Shown: positions 32,926-40,924 of the stretch, one piece after another
Layout of the letters: every line of letters starts with the position of its first letter
Position numbering within the stretch: position 1 is the stretch's first letter
From: Acidobacteriaceae bacterium
Lineage (GTDB): Bacteria; Acidobacteriota; Terriglobia; Terriglobales; Acidobacteriaceae
Assembly: GCA_003139095.1 (NCBI GenBank)
Contig: PLHW01000035.1
Coordinates: 62,001 to 126,000, forward strand
Length of the DNA: 64,000 nucleotides
Direction: 5' to 3'
Notes under the pieces: model-generated
Told to the model about the DNA's origin: nothing
Databases searched by the model: none
What the model saw: only the letters and a program-made list of their open reading frames with translations
Made by a program: the position numbers and the translations under genes

Positions 32926-34177
32926 ACCAACCTGTATCTGCACGTTTGACGATGGCGACGGCGCTGGCGAGGGCGGCGTTGGGCCAGAGAGCGCTGATGG
33001 TTCCGTCGAATTCCAGCGGCGAAGTGACGGCCACGGGATCGCGATCAGGAATTTCGAAGGCGCGCAGACTGTCACGATCGGAGTCGCCGCTTTCCGAAAC
33101 GAGAAGCTGCGTGCCCGCGCCACACGTGGAGCGAATGGCGGCGAGGTCGCTTCCAGAACGCGCTGAGCGGATGGCCTGATCGGTAACACCGTCGATTTCG
33201 TGGATGGAGCCATCGACCGTAGCCAGAACCCAGAGCGTGTAGTTGGAGCGTGCGAGGGGCGCGGCAGAATAGAACGAGGGCGCGTTGGAAATTTTGCCGA
33301 TGCCGGGCGAAAGCGCGCCGGTGAAAAAGTTGCGCGCGGGCGCATAGAAGGCGCGGACTGCGTTGGGACCGATTTCGTCGGAGGTGAGCGGCCAGGGATC
33401 GTCGCTGCGGGCGCAGTTCATGGTGAGGGGCGCGGCGGAACTGGAGCGGCAGAATGCGCCGGGAAGGTAGGCGTCGAAGAGGTGATCGCGACGGAGGAAG
33501 AGGCGCCCGCGAACGTCGCGCGGGAAAACGCGCGAAACATTGATGGGGAGCGAGGTTTCGAGATCCCAGTGGCCCGATTGCTGGCGATAGACAACGACGC
33601 GGGCGGGCTCGAGAACAAGAAGGCGCGCGCCTGCGGGGATTGTGGCGACTCCCTCGGCAAGCATTCCACCGGAAGCGTCGATGAGAGCAGCGTCGAGAAT
33701 GGGCTGCTCGTTGGAGAAAAGCAGAGTCTTCTTCAGAGTGAGAGGGAATGCGGGAGCGAAAGGCGCGGCGGGCGGGCGCGGCGAGGAGACGAGGACCGTG
33801 CGCGGCGGGTCGGCGCCGATCGCAATGACGGCAGTCCAAACAAACTCGCGCAGGCTTTCGGAGAGGATAACGTTGACGCTGCCAACGGATTGGTCGGCGG
33901 CAACGGCATGCACGCCCTTGATGCGCAACTCGGCTTGGATTGCGCTGCGAACTTCTTTTGCGGACTTGTCGTCGAGCGAGGAGCGGTTGGCGACTTCGAG
34001 CGTGATGGAACCGGGACCGGTTGTGGAAGCGATGCGATCGGCGAGTTGGCGAGCGGCGGTGTCGAGATTGGATGCGCGTAACGACGGCGCCGCGAGAGAC
34101 AAGCCGAGAAATAAGCAGGCGAGCGATAACGAGGCTTTACGTGACAGCCGCGCGAGCATGGCGAAGCGCGATTTCAT
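32888..34177 (-). CDS. Secreted hypothetical protein, first gene of the kinase operon
   Basis: 429 residues from ATG 34177. A basic N-terminus and hydrophobic core (residues ~12-32, L-S-L-A-C-L-F-L-G-L-S-L-A-A-P) form a signal peptide. The rest is mostly beta-strand, with W-D-L-E-T-S-L-P-I-N-V-S-R and later W-V-L-A-T-V-D-G-S-I-H-E-I-D segments that resemble propeller-blade repeats. It overlaps the solute-binding-protein gene by 38 bp. No family is recognised; location suggests it works with the sensor system. Confidence 0.65.
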   Translation of the reverse strand: MKSRFAMLARLSRKASLSLACLFLGLSLAAPSLRASNLDTAARQLADRIASTTGPGSITLEVANRSSLDDKSAKEVRSAIQAELRIKGVHAVAADQSVGSVNVILSESLREFVWTAVIAIGADPPRTVLVSSPRPPAAPFAPAFPLTLKKTLLFSNEQPILDAALIDASGGMLAEGVATIPAGARLLVLEPARVVVYRQQSGHWDLETSLPINVSRVFPRDVRGRLFLRRDHLFDAYLPGAFCRSSSAAPLTMNCARSDDPWPLTSDEIGPNAVRAFYAPARNFFTGALSPGIGKISNAPSFYSAAPLARSNYTLWVLATVDGSIHEIDGVTDQAIRSARSGSDLAAIRSTCGAGTQLLVSESGDSDRDSLRAFEIPDRDPVAVTSPLEFDGTISALWPNAALASAVAIVKRADTGWYEANRITISCAH

Positions 34178-34289
34178 TTGCCGGATGCGCCGATTATAGC
34201 GTGCGAGATGGGAGTGGAATTCCATGCCGGTTGCCGAGTGCGGATCGGGTCGATGATTCGGGGCGCGGGGGAGCTGCCTTAGTTTGAGC

Positions 34290-34331
34290 GCCCATCCTGA
34301 CGGTCGAAGAGACACGACAGTCAGGATGGGC
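34290..34331. other. Strong hairpin downstream of the SPFH gene
   Basis: A perfect 12-bp stem (GCCCATCCTGAC with GTCAGGATGGGC) plus an inner GTCG/CGAC stem. It lies just after the stop of the minus-strand SPFH gene. No U-run follows, so it may be a 3'-end-protecting or Rho-assisted structure rather than a classical terminator. Confidence 0.6.
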
Positions 34332-34346
34332 TCGCGACTGACGTAG

Positions 34347-35666
34347 TCATTTCGATTCGGAGTCGGCTGCGTCCTCCGACTGGCTGACGTGATTGGCGCC
34401 GCTCATGCCGCGCAGGACGTCGTTGGTGAAGAAAAATTTGCCGTCGGCGGGAACCATCATGATCTGGAGTTTGTCGGAGAGGCGCTCGGCGACGATTTTA
34501 TTGATGAGGAGCGGGTTCTGCTTGAGGATAGCGCTTTCGCTGGTCATGCGCTCGGCGTCGGCGGAGGCAGTGAGGCGGATGCGTTCGGCTTCGGCCTGGG
34601 CGAGTAGTTTGCGGCGCTCCATCTCGGCCTTGCTGTCAATGAGCTTGGCTTCGCCGGCGGCTTCGGCGTTTTTCACCGTGGATTCCTTGCGCGCCTCGGC
34701 TTCGAGCTTCGATTGCTGAATCTGTTTCTCCTTTAGCGGCAGCAGGTATTGCATGGCATCAGACTCGCCCTTGGCTTGTAACACGCGCACGGCGGCTTGC
34801 CCTTCGGCCTGCTTGACCTCCTGCACCTTTTGCGCTTCGGCATCGGCTTCGGCGACCTTCACCTGCTTCACATGGATTTCCGTTTCCACGCCCATGCGAT
34901 CATTTTCCTGCTCTTTCAGCAGAAGGGATTCGAGGCCCTTGGCATATTCCTGGGGAAGGTCGATGTCGCGCAGCATGACCTCTTTGACGACGATGCCATC
35001 GACGGCGAGACGTTTGCGAATGAGTTCGGCTGCGCGTTGGCGAACCTCTTCGCGTTTGGCGGAGAAGACTTCGCACACGGTGTAATTCGGGACGAGTTCG
35101 CGCCAGGTAGTGGCGACGACGGGCGGCACGATTTCTTTTTCCAGAGGCTGCGGAAGATTCGCTTCGACGTAGTCGAGGCGCTTGGGATCGAGCTGGTAGC
35201 GAACCGTGATGGCGAGGCCGAGGGTGAGTCCTTCTTTGGCCTGCACGTGGAGCGGCTCGCCCTTGACGGCGCCTGTCACGAGCGAATCCTCGGTAATGCC
35301 GGTGGTGAAGAGCTGGTCGCGCGTGTTGAAGAGTTCGACGCGCTCGACGAGGGGGACGACAAAATGCACGCCGGGATAGAGAGTTCCGGCGAGCGTGCCG
35401 CGCGTCTGGCTGACGCGGATGCCACCCATTCCGGCGGGCACGATGACGATGGCAGCCGAGATGAGCAGCGGCGCCCAGGCGAGCATGACGAGAGCGACGG
35501 GAATGCGCCAGCGGACGGACGGTTCGGGGGTTGGCACGCTGCCTTCGGGATAAGCAAGACGGCGGCGATAGGCGATGAACAGGTAAGTGTCGAAGGACAG
35601 AATGGCGGCGGCGATAACGAACATTCCGATGCCGGCGCTCAGCAGCAGGTACTTGACGAATAGCAT
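34347..35666 (-). CDS. SPFH/Band 7 (prohibitin-like) membrane protein
   Basis: 439 residues. Two hydrophobic segments (residues ~5-28 and ~55-80) precede the SPFH domain (about 80-270; G-V-H-F-V-V-P-L-V-E-R-V-E and V-R-Y-Q-L-D-P-K). The C-terminal part is a long Ala/Glu-rich coiled coil (V-A-E-A-D-A-E-A-Q-K-V, K-A-E-M-E-R-R-K-L-L-A-Q). Such proteins form ring-like membrane scaffolds that often regulate membrane proteases. The following membrane peptide gene lies just upstream and may be co-transcribed. Confidence 0.88.
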   Translation of the reverse strand: MLFVKYLLLSAGIGMFVIAAAILSFDTYLFIAYRRRLAYPEGSVPTPEPSVRWRIPVALVMLAWAPLLISAAIVIVPAGMGGIRVSQTRGTLAGTLYPGVHFVVPLVERVELFNTRDQLFTTGITEDSLVTGAVKGEPLHVQAKEGLTLGLAITVRYQLDPKRLDYVEANLPQPLEKEIVPPVVATTWRELVPNYTVCEVFSAKREEVRQRAAELIRKRLAVDGIVVKEVMLRDIDLPQEYAKGLESLLLKEQENDRMGVETEIHVKQVKVAEADAEAQKVQEVKQAEGQAAVRVLQAKGESDAMQYLLPLKEKQIQQSKLEAEARKESTVKNAEAAGEAKLIDSKAEMERRKLLAQAEAERIRLTASADAERMTSESAILKQNPLLINKIVAERLSDKLQIMMVPADGKFFFTNDVLRGMSGANHVSQSEDAADSESK

Positions 35667-35682
35667 GGGTGTGCTCCTTTTC

Positions 35683-35763
35683 TAGCTCTTAGCTCTTAGC
35701 TCTCAGTTCTCAGTTCTTCGTCCTTACGACAGTTCTTTGTTTTGGCCAGGGACCTGAGAACTG
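35683..35763. repeat. AGCTCTTAGCTCTCAGTTCTCAG-type repeat with inverted arm
   Basis: Near-tandem AGCTCT(T/C)AG and CAGTTCTCAG units at 35683-35716, with CTGAGAACTG at 35754-35763 in opposite orientation. A related copy lies at 37915-37944. Confidence 0.6.
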
Positions 35764-35906
35764 GGATTGGACCGAGAACTCGAAGTGCGGCGGACGAAGG
35801 CCAGGCGGACGATGCGACCGAAGATTAATTCTTCGATCAGAAGCGACGCGGCGAGCGAGAACGTCAATCCGCCGACGATGACCAGAGCTTGCAGCATTGT
35901 CTCCAT
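35724..35906 (-). CDS. Small single-pass membrane protein
   Basis: 60 residues. AAGGAGG lies six bases before the ATG, an unusually good ribosome site. Residues 5-22 form one membrane helix (A-L-V-I-V-G-G-L-T-F-S-L-A-A-S-L-L-I), followed by a charged stretch. The last ~15 residues are coded by the CTGAGAAC repeat element and may be an accreted tail. It sits 57 bp upstream of the SPFH gene on the same strand. Confidence 0.6.
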   Translation of the reverse strand: METMLQALVIVGGLTFSLAASLLIEELIFGRIVRLAFVRRTSSSRSNPSSQVPGQNKELS

Positions 35907-36210
35907 GATGTCCTCCTTCGGCGCGCTCCGCGGCCGCCATTTGGCTTAGGCCGGCTACCTACGCATTCGGAAAAGCACTTGGGGGGCCAGCGATAGGAAG
36001 CTGAAAATATTGGACTTAAGGCTAGGCGGAGACAGGTAAGCTGTGTCTTGCCAACGGGTGTGTATCCGCGCTGACACGCGGGAGGCGAGCAATGATGCGA
36101 TGGAATTTCTTGCCCGAATCCGCGGCGAGGACGGGCTCGTACCTGTTTGTAGCTTTACTCTCGCATCTTCATCTAACTGTGATAAGGTCGGCAGACTGCG
36201 GGGTGCTTCG
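35907..36210. other. Divergent promoter region
   Basis: About 300 bases between the minus-strand membrane peptide gene and the plus-strand molybdoenzyme gene. Frames upstream of 36211 are open but of poor composition. I see no tRNA, riboswitch or strong hairpin. Confidence 0.45.
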
Positions 36211-36936
36211 ATGATCGAGCAAATGAAGGATGGTGAGCTCCGGCGCCGGAGCCGGCGGCAGTTGTTGAAGCTGGCGCCGGTGGCGGCACTGGGCGTGTTT
36301 GCGTTTCCGAAGGCGAGCGATTGGCTGGTGACGGAGGGAGTGCGGTTCAGCGATTGGGCGGCGGGCGAATTGTTCCGCGGGCAGCACCTGGCGCAGACGT
36401 TCTCGAATGCGCAGGTCGCGCCCTTCGAAAAATTTCCCTACAACGGGTACGACGTGCTCGATCCCGAGGTGGACCTGGAGAATTGGACGCTGACGGTCGA
36501 AGGTGATGTGCAGCATCCGGGCGAGTACAAGCTATCGCAGATCACGGCGCTGCCGAAGATCAATCAGAATACGCGGCACATCTGCGTGGAAGGCTGGGAC
36601 GTGATTGGGGCATTCGGCGGGACGCGCATCTCCGATTTTATGACGCTGGTGGGAGGGAATGAGTCGGCGCGTTTTATCGAGGTCGAGTGCGCCGACGATT
36701 ATTACGAGTCGATCGATATGGCGTCGGCGCTGCATCCGCAGTCGCTGCTCTGCTATGAGATGTATGGGCATCCACTCGATCGCAAGCATGGCGCGCCGCT
36801 GCGTCTGCAAATGCCTACCAAACTCGGCTACAAGCAAGCGAAATATCTCGACACATTGCGCGTGACCAGCGTGCTGAAGCCCGGCAAGACAGGCTATTGG
36901 GAAGACCAGGGCTACAGCTGGTTTGGAGGGCTGTGA
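36211..36936 (+). CDS. YedY/MsrP-like molybdopterin oxidoreductase, Tat-exported
   Basis: About 241 residues from ATG 36211 (an in-frame start at 36043 would add an unlikely leader). The N-terminus has a twin-Arg signal (S-R-R-Q-L-L-K-L followed by A-P-V-A-A-L-G-V). The molybdenum ligand Cys lies in H-I-C-V-E-G-W-D, and D-D-Y-Y-E-S-I-D-M follows, as in sulfite-oxidase-fold proteins. Relatives reduce oxidised Met or S-oxides, or oxidise sulfite, in the periplasm. The TGATG overlap with the cytochrome b gene implies a two-subunit electron-transfer pair. It needs Mo-cofactor; moaA is nearby. Confidence 0.9.
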   Translation: MIEQMKDGELRRRSRRQLLKLAPVAALGVFAFPKASDWLVTEGVRFSDWAAGELFRGQHLAQTFSNAQVAPFEKFPYNGYDVLDPEVDLENWTLTVEGDVQHPGEYKLSQITALPKINQNTRHICVEGWDVIGAFGGTRISDFMTLVGGNESARFIEVECADDYYESIDMASALHPQSLLCYEMYGHPLDRKHGAPLRLQMPTKLGYKQAKYLDTLRVTSVLKPGKTGYWEDQGYSWFGGL

Positions 36937-37910
36937 TGACGGACGGCCAGGAGAAGGATAAGAAGATTGAACCGACGCTGGAGAGTGCGCAGCCGGCAAA
37001 GAATGCTGCCTCCGAGCCGCCAGCTTCAACAGTCGCCGCGGAGGGCAAAACCATCCATGAGGCTGAGACCGCGCCCTTCCCGGCTCTGACGGACGAGGCT
37101 GCGTCCCAGCAGAGGCCGGCGCAATCGGTCGAGGTCACTCCATCTGTTCAGGCGATTAAATCTCCGGCGGCGAAGAGCGTGACGTCTGCATCGGCGGAAA
37201 CCGCGGCCGCAGCACGTGCGGTGCGCGCCGAGGCCGAGGCGGAAAAGAAGACTGCGTCCGAGCCGGACCTGGTGCGTGCGGCTTACGAGCATCCGTTCGC
37301 AATCCGACTGACGCACTGGGTGAACGCGGTGAGCGTGTTTGTGCTGGTGACCAGCGGTCTGCGAATCTTTCGCGCGTTTCCGAGCTTTGGGCCGAAAATT
37401 CCGCAGCAGAATCTGATCGACATTCCGAAGGCGCTCACGCTGGGCGGATGGCTGGGCGGCGCGCTGCAATGGCATTTCACATTCATGTGGCTGTTCGCCG
37501 CAAGCGGCGTGATTTATCTCTCGTATCAATTCCTGAGCGGCCATTACCGCGCCGTGCTGTTCACGCCCAAAGACATTCCCGGAGTGTGGCCGATGGCGCG
37601 GCACTACTTCTTTTTTGGACCGAAGCCCGCCGCGACCGGGCAATACAATGCGCTGCAAAAACTGGCGTACACTTCGACCGTCGGATTCGGGGTGCTGTCG
37701 CTGCTGACCGGGCTGGTGATGTACAAGCCTACGCAATATTCGTGGCTGGCGTTTCTGTTTGGCGGATTCCACCTGACGCGCATCTGGCATTTTGCGTCGA
37801 TGTGCGGGTTCGTCGCGTTCGTGCCGGGGCATCTGATCATGGTCGCGCTGCACGGGTGGTCGAACTTCTTCTCGATGCTCTCGGGATGGAAGCGGGAGCC
37901 GGAGTATTAG
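36936..37910 (+). CDS. Cytochrome b partner of the molybdoenzyme
   Basis: 324 residues from ATG 36936, overlapping the previous stop. The first ~115 residues are charged and Ala/Glu/Pro-rich, predicted disordered and cytoplasmic. From residue ~120 the protein has four membrane helices with paired His residues (I-R-L-T-H-W-V-N-A, L-Q-W-H-F-T-F-M-W, R-I-W-H-F-A-S-M, V-P-G-H-L-I-M-V-A-L-H-G-W), a cytochrome b561/NarI-like dihaem pattern. It would pass quinol electrons to the periplasmic molybdoenzyme. The long disordered N-terminus is unusual for this family. Confidence 0.88.
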   Translation: MTDGQEKDKKIEPTLESAQPAKNAASEPPASTVAAEGKTIHEAETAPFPALTDEAASQQRPAQSVEVTPSVQAIKSPAAKSVTSASAETAAAARAVRAEAEAEKKTASEPDLVRAAYEHPFAIRLTHWVNAVSVFVLVTSGLRIFRAFPSFGPKIPQQNLIDIPKALTLGGWLGGALQWHFTFMWLFAASGVIYLSYQFLSGHYRAVLFTPKDIPGVWPMARHYFFFGPKPAATGQYNALQKLAYTSTVGFGVLSLLTGLVMYKPTQYSWLAFLFGGFHLTRIWHFASMCGFVAFVPGHLIMVALHGWSNFFSMLSGWKREPEY

Positions 37911-37914
37911 AAAC

Positions 37915-37944
37915 CAGCTCTCAGCTATCAGCTCTCAGTTCTCA
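37915..37944 (+). repeat. Dispersed CAGCTCTCAG repeat copy
   Basis: Near-tandem CAGCTCTCAG, CTATCAG and CTCAGTTCTCAG units start right after the cytochrome b stop. Same family as 35683-35716. Confidence 0.6.
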
Positions 37945-38067
37945 GGAAAACCGGCCTCGGTTTGCGGCGCGGCGATTGGTCCTTTATGAGAGACTTGGAA
38001 GGCTGGGCATGCCTTATGTGCCTACCGTAACTTGCGGACTAGTTACCTTTAGCACACACTTTCCTGC

Positions 38068-38559
38068 ATGCGGGCTTCAAAGGCTCATTTTGTAATTGCG
38101 TTCGGTGTGGCCGGCCTGCTGCTGTTTTCTTTTCTCGGATATTTGTACTGGCTGAGCAATCAGCCGCCGGTGCTGGCGCGCTCGGAAGAGCGCGACCCTT
38201 TGACGAATCTACCCATCAGCATCACGATGAACCCGCTGCGCGATCGCACGATTGAGCGCACCGCCAGCGACTTTATTAAGCAGATGCGCGACGGCGACTG
38301 CCGCGTGCTGCTCGCGGATTGGGAGAAAGATTACCGCAGGAAGCGTGCGGAGTTTATTTGCGATTCCGAGACGCAACACCCGCTGATCGGATGGAACCTG
38401 GTCGAGTGGGAAGATGCGCCGCCGCTGATCATTCTGCACTATAAGGGCGAACGATATTCGACCACGGCGCAGCGCTCGACTTACAAAGACTTGTTTTCAG
38501 TTACAGAAGAGAAGAAGGCGGGCGGCTGGGTGGTTACAAAGTACGATTCCTTCTACTGA
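38068..38559 (+). CDS. Hypothetical single-pass membrane protein
   Basis: 163 residues with one N-terminal anchor (residues 8-29, F-V-I-A-F-G-V-A-G-L-L-L-F-S-F-L-G-Y) and a ~130-residue exported domain. A regularly spaced pattern of charged residues and the C-E(D)-W segments near residues 90-125 (C-R-V-L-L-A-D-W, I-G-W-N-L-V-E-W) are visible. No family is recognised. It stands alone between the cytochrome b gene and moaA. Confidence 0.6.
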   Translation: MRASKAHFVIAFGVAGLLLFSFLGYLYWLSNQPPVLARSEERDPLTNLPISITMNPLRDRTIERTASDFIKQMRDGDCRVLLADWEKDYRRKRAEFICDSETQHPLIGWNLVEWEDAPPLIILHYKGERYSTTAQRSTYKDLFSVTEEKKAGGWVVTKYDSFY

Positions 38560-38665
38560 CTCTCAAAACTCCGCTATCCCACAACGCCTCCAGGAGTGAC
38601 TCACACCTGCGCCACGTTGGTGCCGCAGCGCGGGCAAAAACGATCGCCGGTCTTCGGGGCGATCC

Positions 38666-39781
38666 TTAGCCGCCGATGTGTACCATTGTGCGCGATGCGG
38701 GCACAAAGCCGGGCTCGCCGATGTGATGGCGCTCTTCCTTCTTGTTGACGACGGCCTCAATGAACTCGGCTAACTTGTCGTCGGGCTCGCCGCGGCGCAT
38801 GAGTTCGTGCAAATCATGGTCCCAGACGGAGAACAAGCACGTGCGTAACTTGCCGTCGGAGGTGATGCGGATGCGGCTGCAATGGCCGCAGAATGGGCGC
38901 GAGACGGGGGCGATGATTCCGATTTCGCCGACGCCGTCCGAAAAACGATAGCGGCGCGCGGTTTCGCTGGGGGCGCGCTCGATCTCAACCAGCGGGCGAT
39001 ACTCGGACATGCGCGCGACAATCTCGTCGAGCGTGACCACGACCTCGGGCGTCCACACGCGACCTTCTTCGAGCGGCATGAACTCGATGAAGCGGACGAT
39101 CACCCCCTCGTCGCGGGCGAACATGCCGAAGGGGATGACTTGATCTTCGTTGAAGCCACGCAGCAGAACGCAATTCACCTTCACCGGGTCGAGGCCGGCG
39201 CGCTGCGACGCTCGAACGCCCGCCAGCACGCTGTCATATCCGTTCGGCACGCGCGTGATGCGCGCAAAGCGCTCGGGATCGACCGCATCCATGCTGACGC
39301 TGACGCGATCGAGGCCCGCATCTTTGAGCGGCTGCGCGATCTCGGCGAGGAGGTGGCCGTTGGTGGTGAGCGCAATTTCCGGCTTCTTGCCCTGGAGAGT
39401 GCGCAGCTTGGACAGATCGCGCACGAATTCGACGATGCCCTTGCGCAGCAGCGGCTCGCCGCCGGTGAGGCGGATTTTGGTGATGCCAAGTCCGATGAGC
39501 ACGCGCGCCATGCGCAGGTAGTCGTCGAACGGCAATTCGGCGAAGGCGGCGCCATTGGTACCAGTGCGGCAGTACACGCAGCGATAGTTACAGCGGTCGG
39601 TGATCGAGATCCGCAGATCGTGAATGGTACGGCCGAATTTGTCGGTAAGAGGCACGTCGCTAATTTTCTCCGGCTGCGCGCCGGCGGGCGTTTGCAAGTC
39701 AGTCGAGTTTACTTGGATTCCGAAAGCTGAGGAAGGAAGCACGGCACGGGAAGAAATCCTGCGCGAGCGTTTCCTTTCCAA
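38666..39781 (-). CDS. moaA: GTP 3',8-cyclase (molybdenum cofactor synthesis)
   Basis: Radical-SAM enzyme that converts GTP to 3',8-cyclo-GTP, the first step of molybdopterin synthesis. The SAM cluster motif C-N-Y-R-C-V-Y-C, the L-T-G-G-E-P-L segment and the C-terminal second cluster C-G-H-C-S-R-I-R-I-T are present, and the protein ends with the functional Gly-Gly (M-V-H-I-G-G). The frame begins at TTG 39781, giving ~42 extra residues; GTG 39655 gives a 329-residue protein of normal length and may be the true start. Its product serves the molybdoenzyme at 36211. Confidence 0.95.
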   Translation of the reverse strand: MERKRSRRISSRAVLPSSAFGIQVNSTDLQTPAGAQPEKISDVPLTDKFGRTIHDLRISITDRCNYRCVYCRTGTNGAAFAELPFDDYLRMARVLIGLGITKIRLTGGEPLLRKGIVEFVRDLSKLRTLQGKKPEIALTTNGHLLAEIAQPLKDAGLDRVSVSMDAVDPERFARITRVPNGYDSVLAGVRASQRAGLDPVKVNCVLLRGFNEDQVIPFGMFARDEGVIVRFIEFMPLEEGRVWTPEVVVTLDEIVARMSEYRPLVEIERAPSETARRYRFSDGVGEIGIIAPVSRPFCGHCSRIRITSDGKLRTCLFSVWDHDLHELMRRGEPDDKLAEFIEAVVNKKEERHHIGEPGFVPASRTMVHIGG

Positions 39782-39949
39782 GCACGGGAGGCGCGGGCGT
39801 TTCCACCAGCACCCTCAGATTCGCCGATTACCCGGCTCATCCTCGCTTCCGTAGCCGGAGTATTCTCCCATGGCCGCGGAAGTCGGAAACTCGATCTCAT
39901 TATATGCGAGGCCGCCTCTGAGACGGTCGCTCAAGCCTTGCGGCTCAAC

Positions 39950-39955
39950 TACAAT
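39950..39955 (+). promoter_or_regulatory. TACAAT box six bases before the quinone oxidoreductase start
   Basis: TACAAT ends at 39955 and ATG is at 39962. A -10 element at this distance would start transcription at or next to the ATG. Confidence 0.45.
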
Positions 39956-39961
39956 TGCCCC

Positions 39962-40912
39962 ATGAAAGCTCTGATGATTACGCGCTTTGGCGGACCCGAA
40001 GTACTCGAGATCCAAAACGTGCCCGATGCGCATGCCGGTCCCGAGCAGCAACTGATCAAGGTGGAAGCCGGCGGATTGAACTTCGCCGACCTGATGACCG
40101 CGCAGGGCGGGTATGCGGGCACGCCGAAGCCGCCGCTGATCGCGGGCCGTGAGTTCGCGGGTCTGGACGCATCGGGCCGACGCGTCATGGGCTACACGCA
40201 ATGGGCGGCCTTCGCCGAACAGACCGTCGCGTCGCGCGCGCTGCTTTGGCCAGTGCCCGCGCAGTGGACGGCCGAGCAAGGCGCCGCCTTCCCGGTTAAT
40301 TTCTTCACCGCATATTTCGCCTTCTGGAAGGCTGGCCTCATTGACAAGCCGGCTGGCACGCGCGTCCTTATTCATGCGGTCGCGGGCGGAGTGGGAACGG
40401 CGGCGGTGCAAATCGGAAAGATTCTAGGCGTCGAAATGTACGGCACTTCGTCGTCGGAGGAAAAGCTGGCGCGCGTGCGCGAACTCGGGCTACAACACGG
40501 AATCAACTACAAGCAAAAAGACTACGTGGAAGCGATCAAGGAGATGACGAACGGGCAAGGCGTGGACGCCGTGTTTGAAATGCTGGGGGGCGAGCACGTC
40601 GGCAAGAGTGTGCGCTGCGTGCGCGACTTCGGGCGCGTCATCGTCTACGGCGCAGCCACGGGAGAGCCGCCCACGCTCGACACGCGGATGCTTTATGCCA
40701 AGGGCGCAAGCGTGCATGGGCTCTGGCTTACGTACCTGAGCCAGAATCGCGCGCTGATGGAATCGGCGTGGAAGCAGCTTTCCGAGTGGCTGGCGGCCGG
40801 CAAGCTCAATCCGGTAATTGGAAAAGTTTTCCCGCTGGAGGAGGCGCGCGCCGCTTATACGTTCATACAGCAAGGCAAGAACTACGGCAAGATTGTGCTG
40901 AAGATTGCGTGA
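39962..40912 (+). CDS. Quinone oxidoreductase, zinc-independent MDR family
   Basis: 316 residues from ATG 39962. N-terminal GroES-like fold (F-G-G-P-E-V-L-E-I), then the NADPH-binding fold with V-A-G-G-V-G-T-A-A-V-Q. Structural-zinc cysteines are absent, as in QOR-type enzymes. It likely reduces quinones or enones with NADPH in the cytoplasm. It stands convergent with the kinase gene; the two are close together (12 bp). Confidence 0.9.
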   Translation: MKALMITRFGGPEVLEIQNVPDAHAGPEQQLIKVEAGGLNFADLMTAQGGYAGTPKPPLIAGREFAGLDASGRRVMGYTQWAAFAEQTVASRALLWPVPAQWTAEQGAAFPVNFFTAYFAFWKAGLIDKPAGTRVLIHAVAGGVGTAAVQIGKILGVEMYGTSSSEEKLARVRELGLQHGINYKQKDYVEAIKEMTNGQGVDAVFEMLGGEHVGKSVRCVRDFGRVIVYGAATGEPPTLDTRMLYAKGASVHGLWLTYLSQNRALMESAWKQLSEWLAAGKLNPVIGKVFPLEEARAAYTFIQQGKNYGKIVLKIA

Positions 40913-40924
40913 GCGGCCGGGAGA

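Noticed and set aside
38586-38690. Zinc-ribbon-like stretch (C-P-R-C-G) on the minus strand after moaA
   Set aside because: No start codon or ribosome site in frame before it, and the frame runs back into moaA; possibly a decayed gene end, but not supported.
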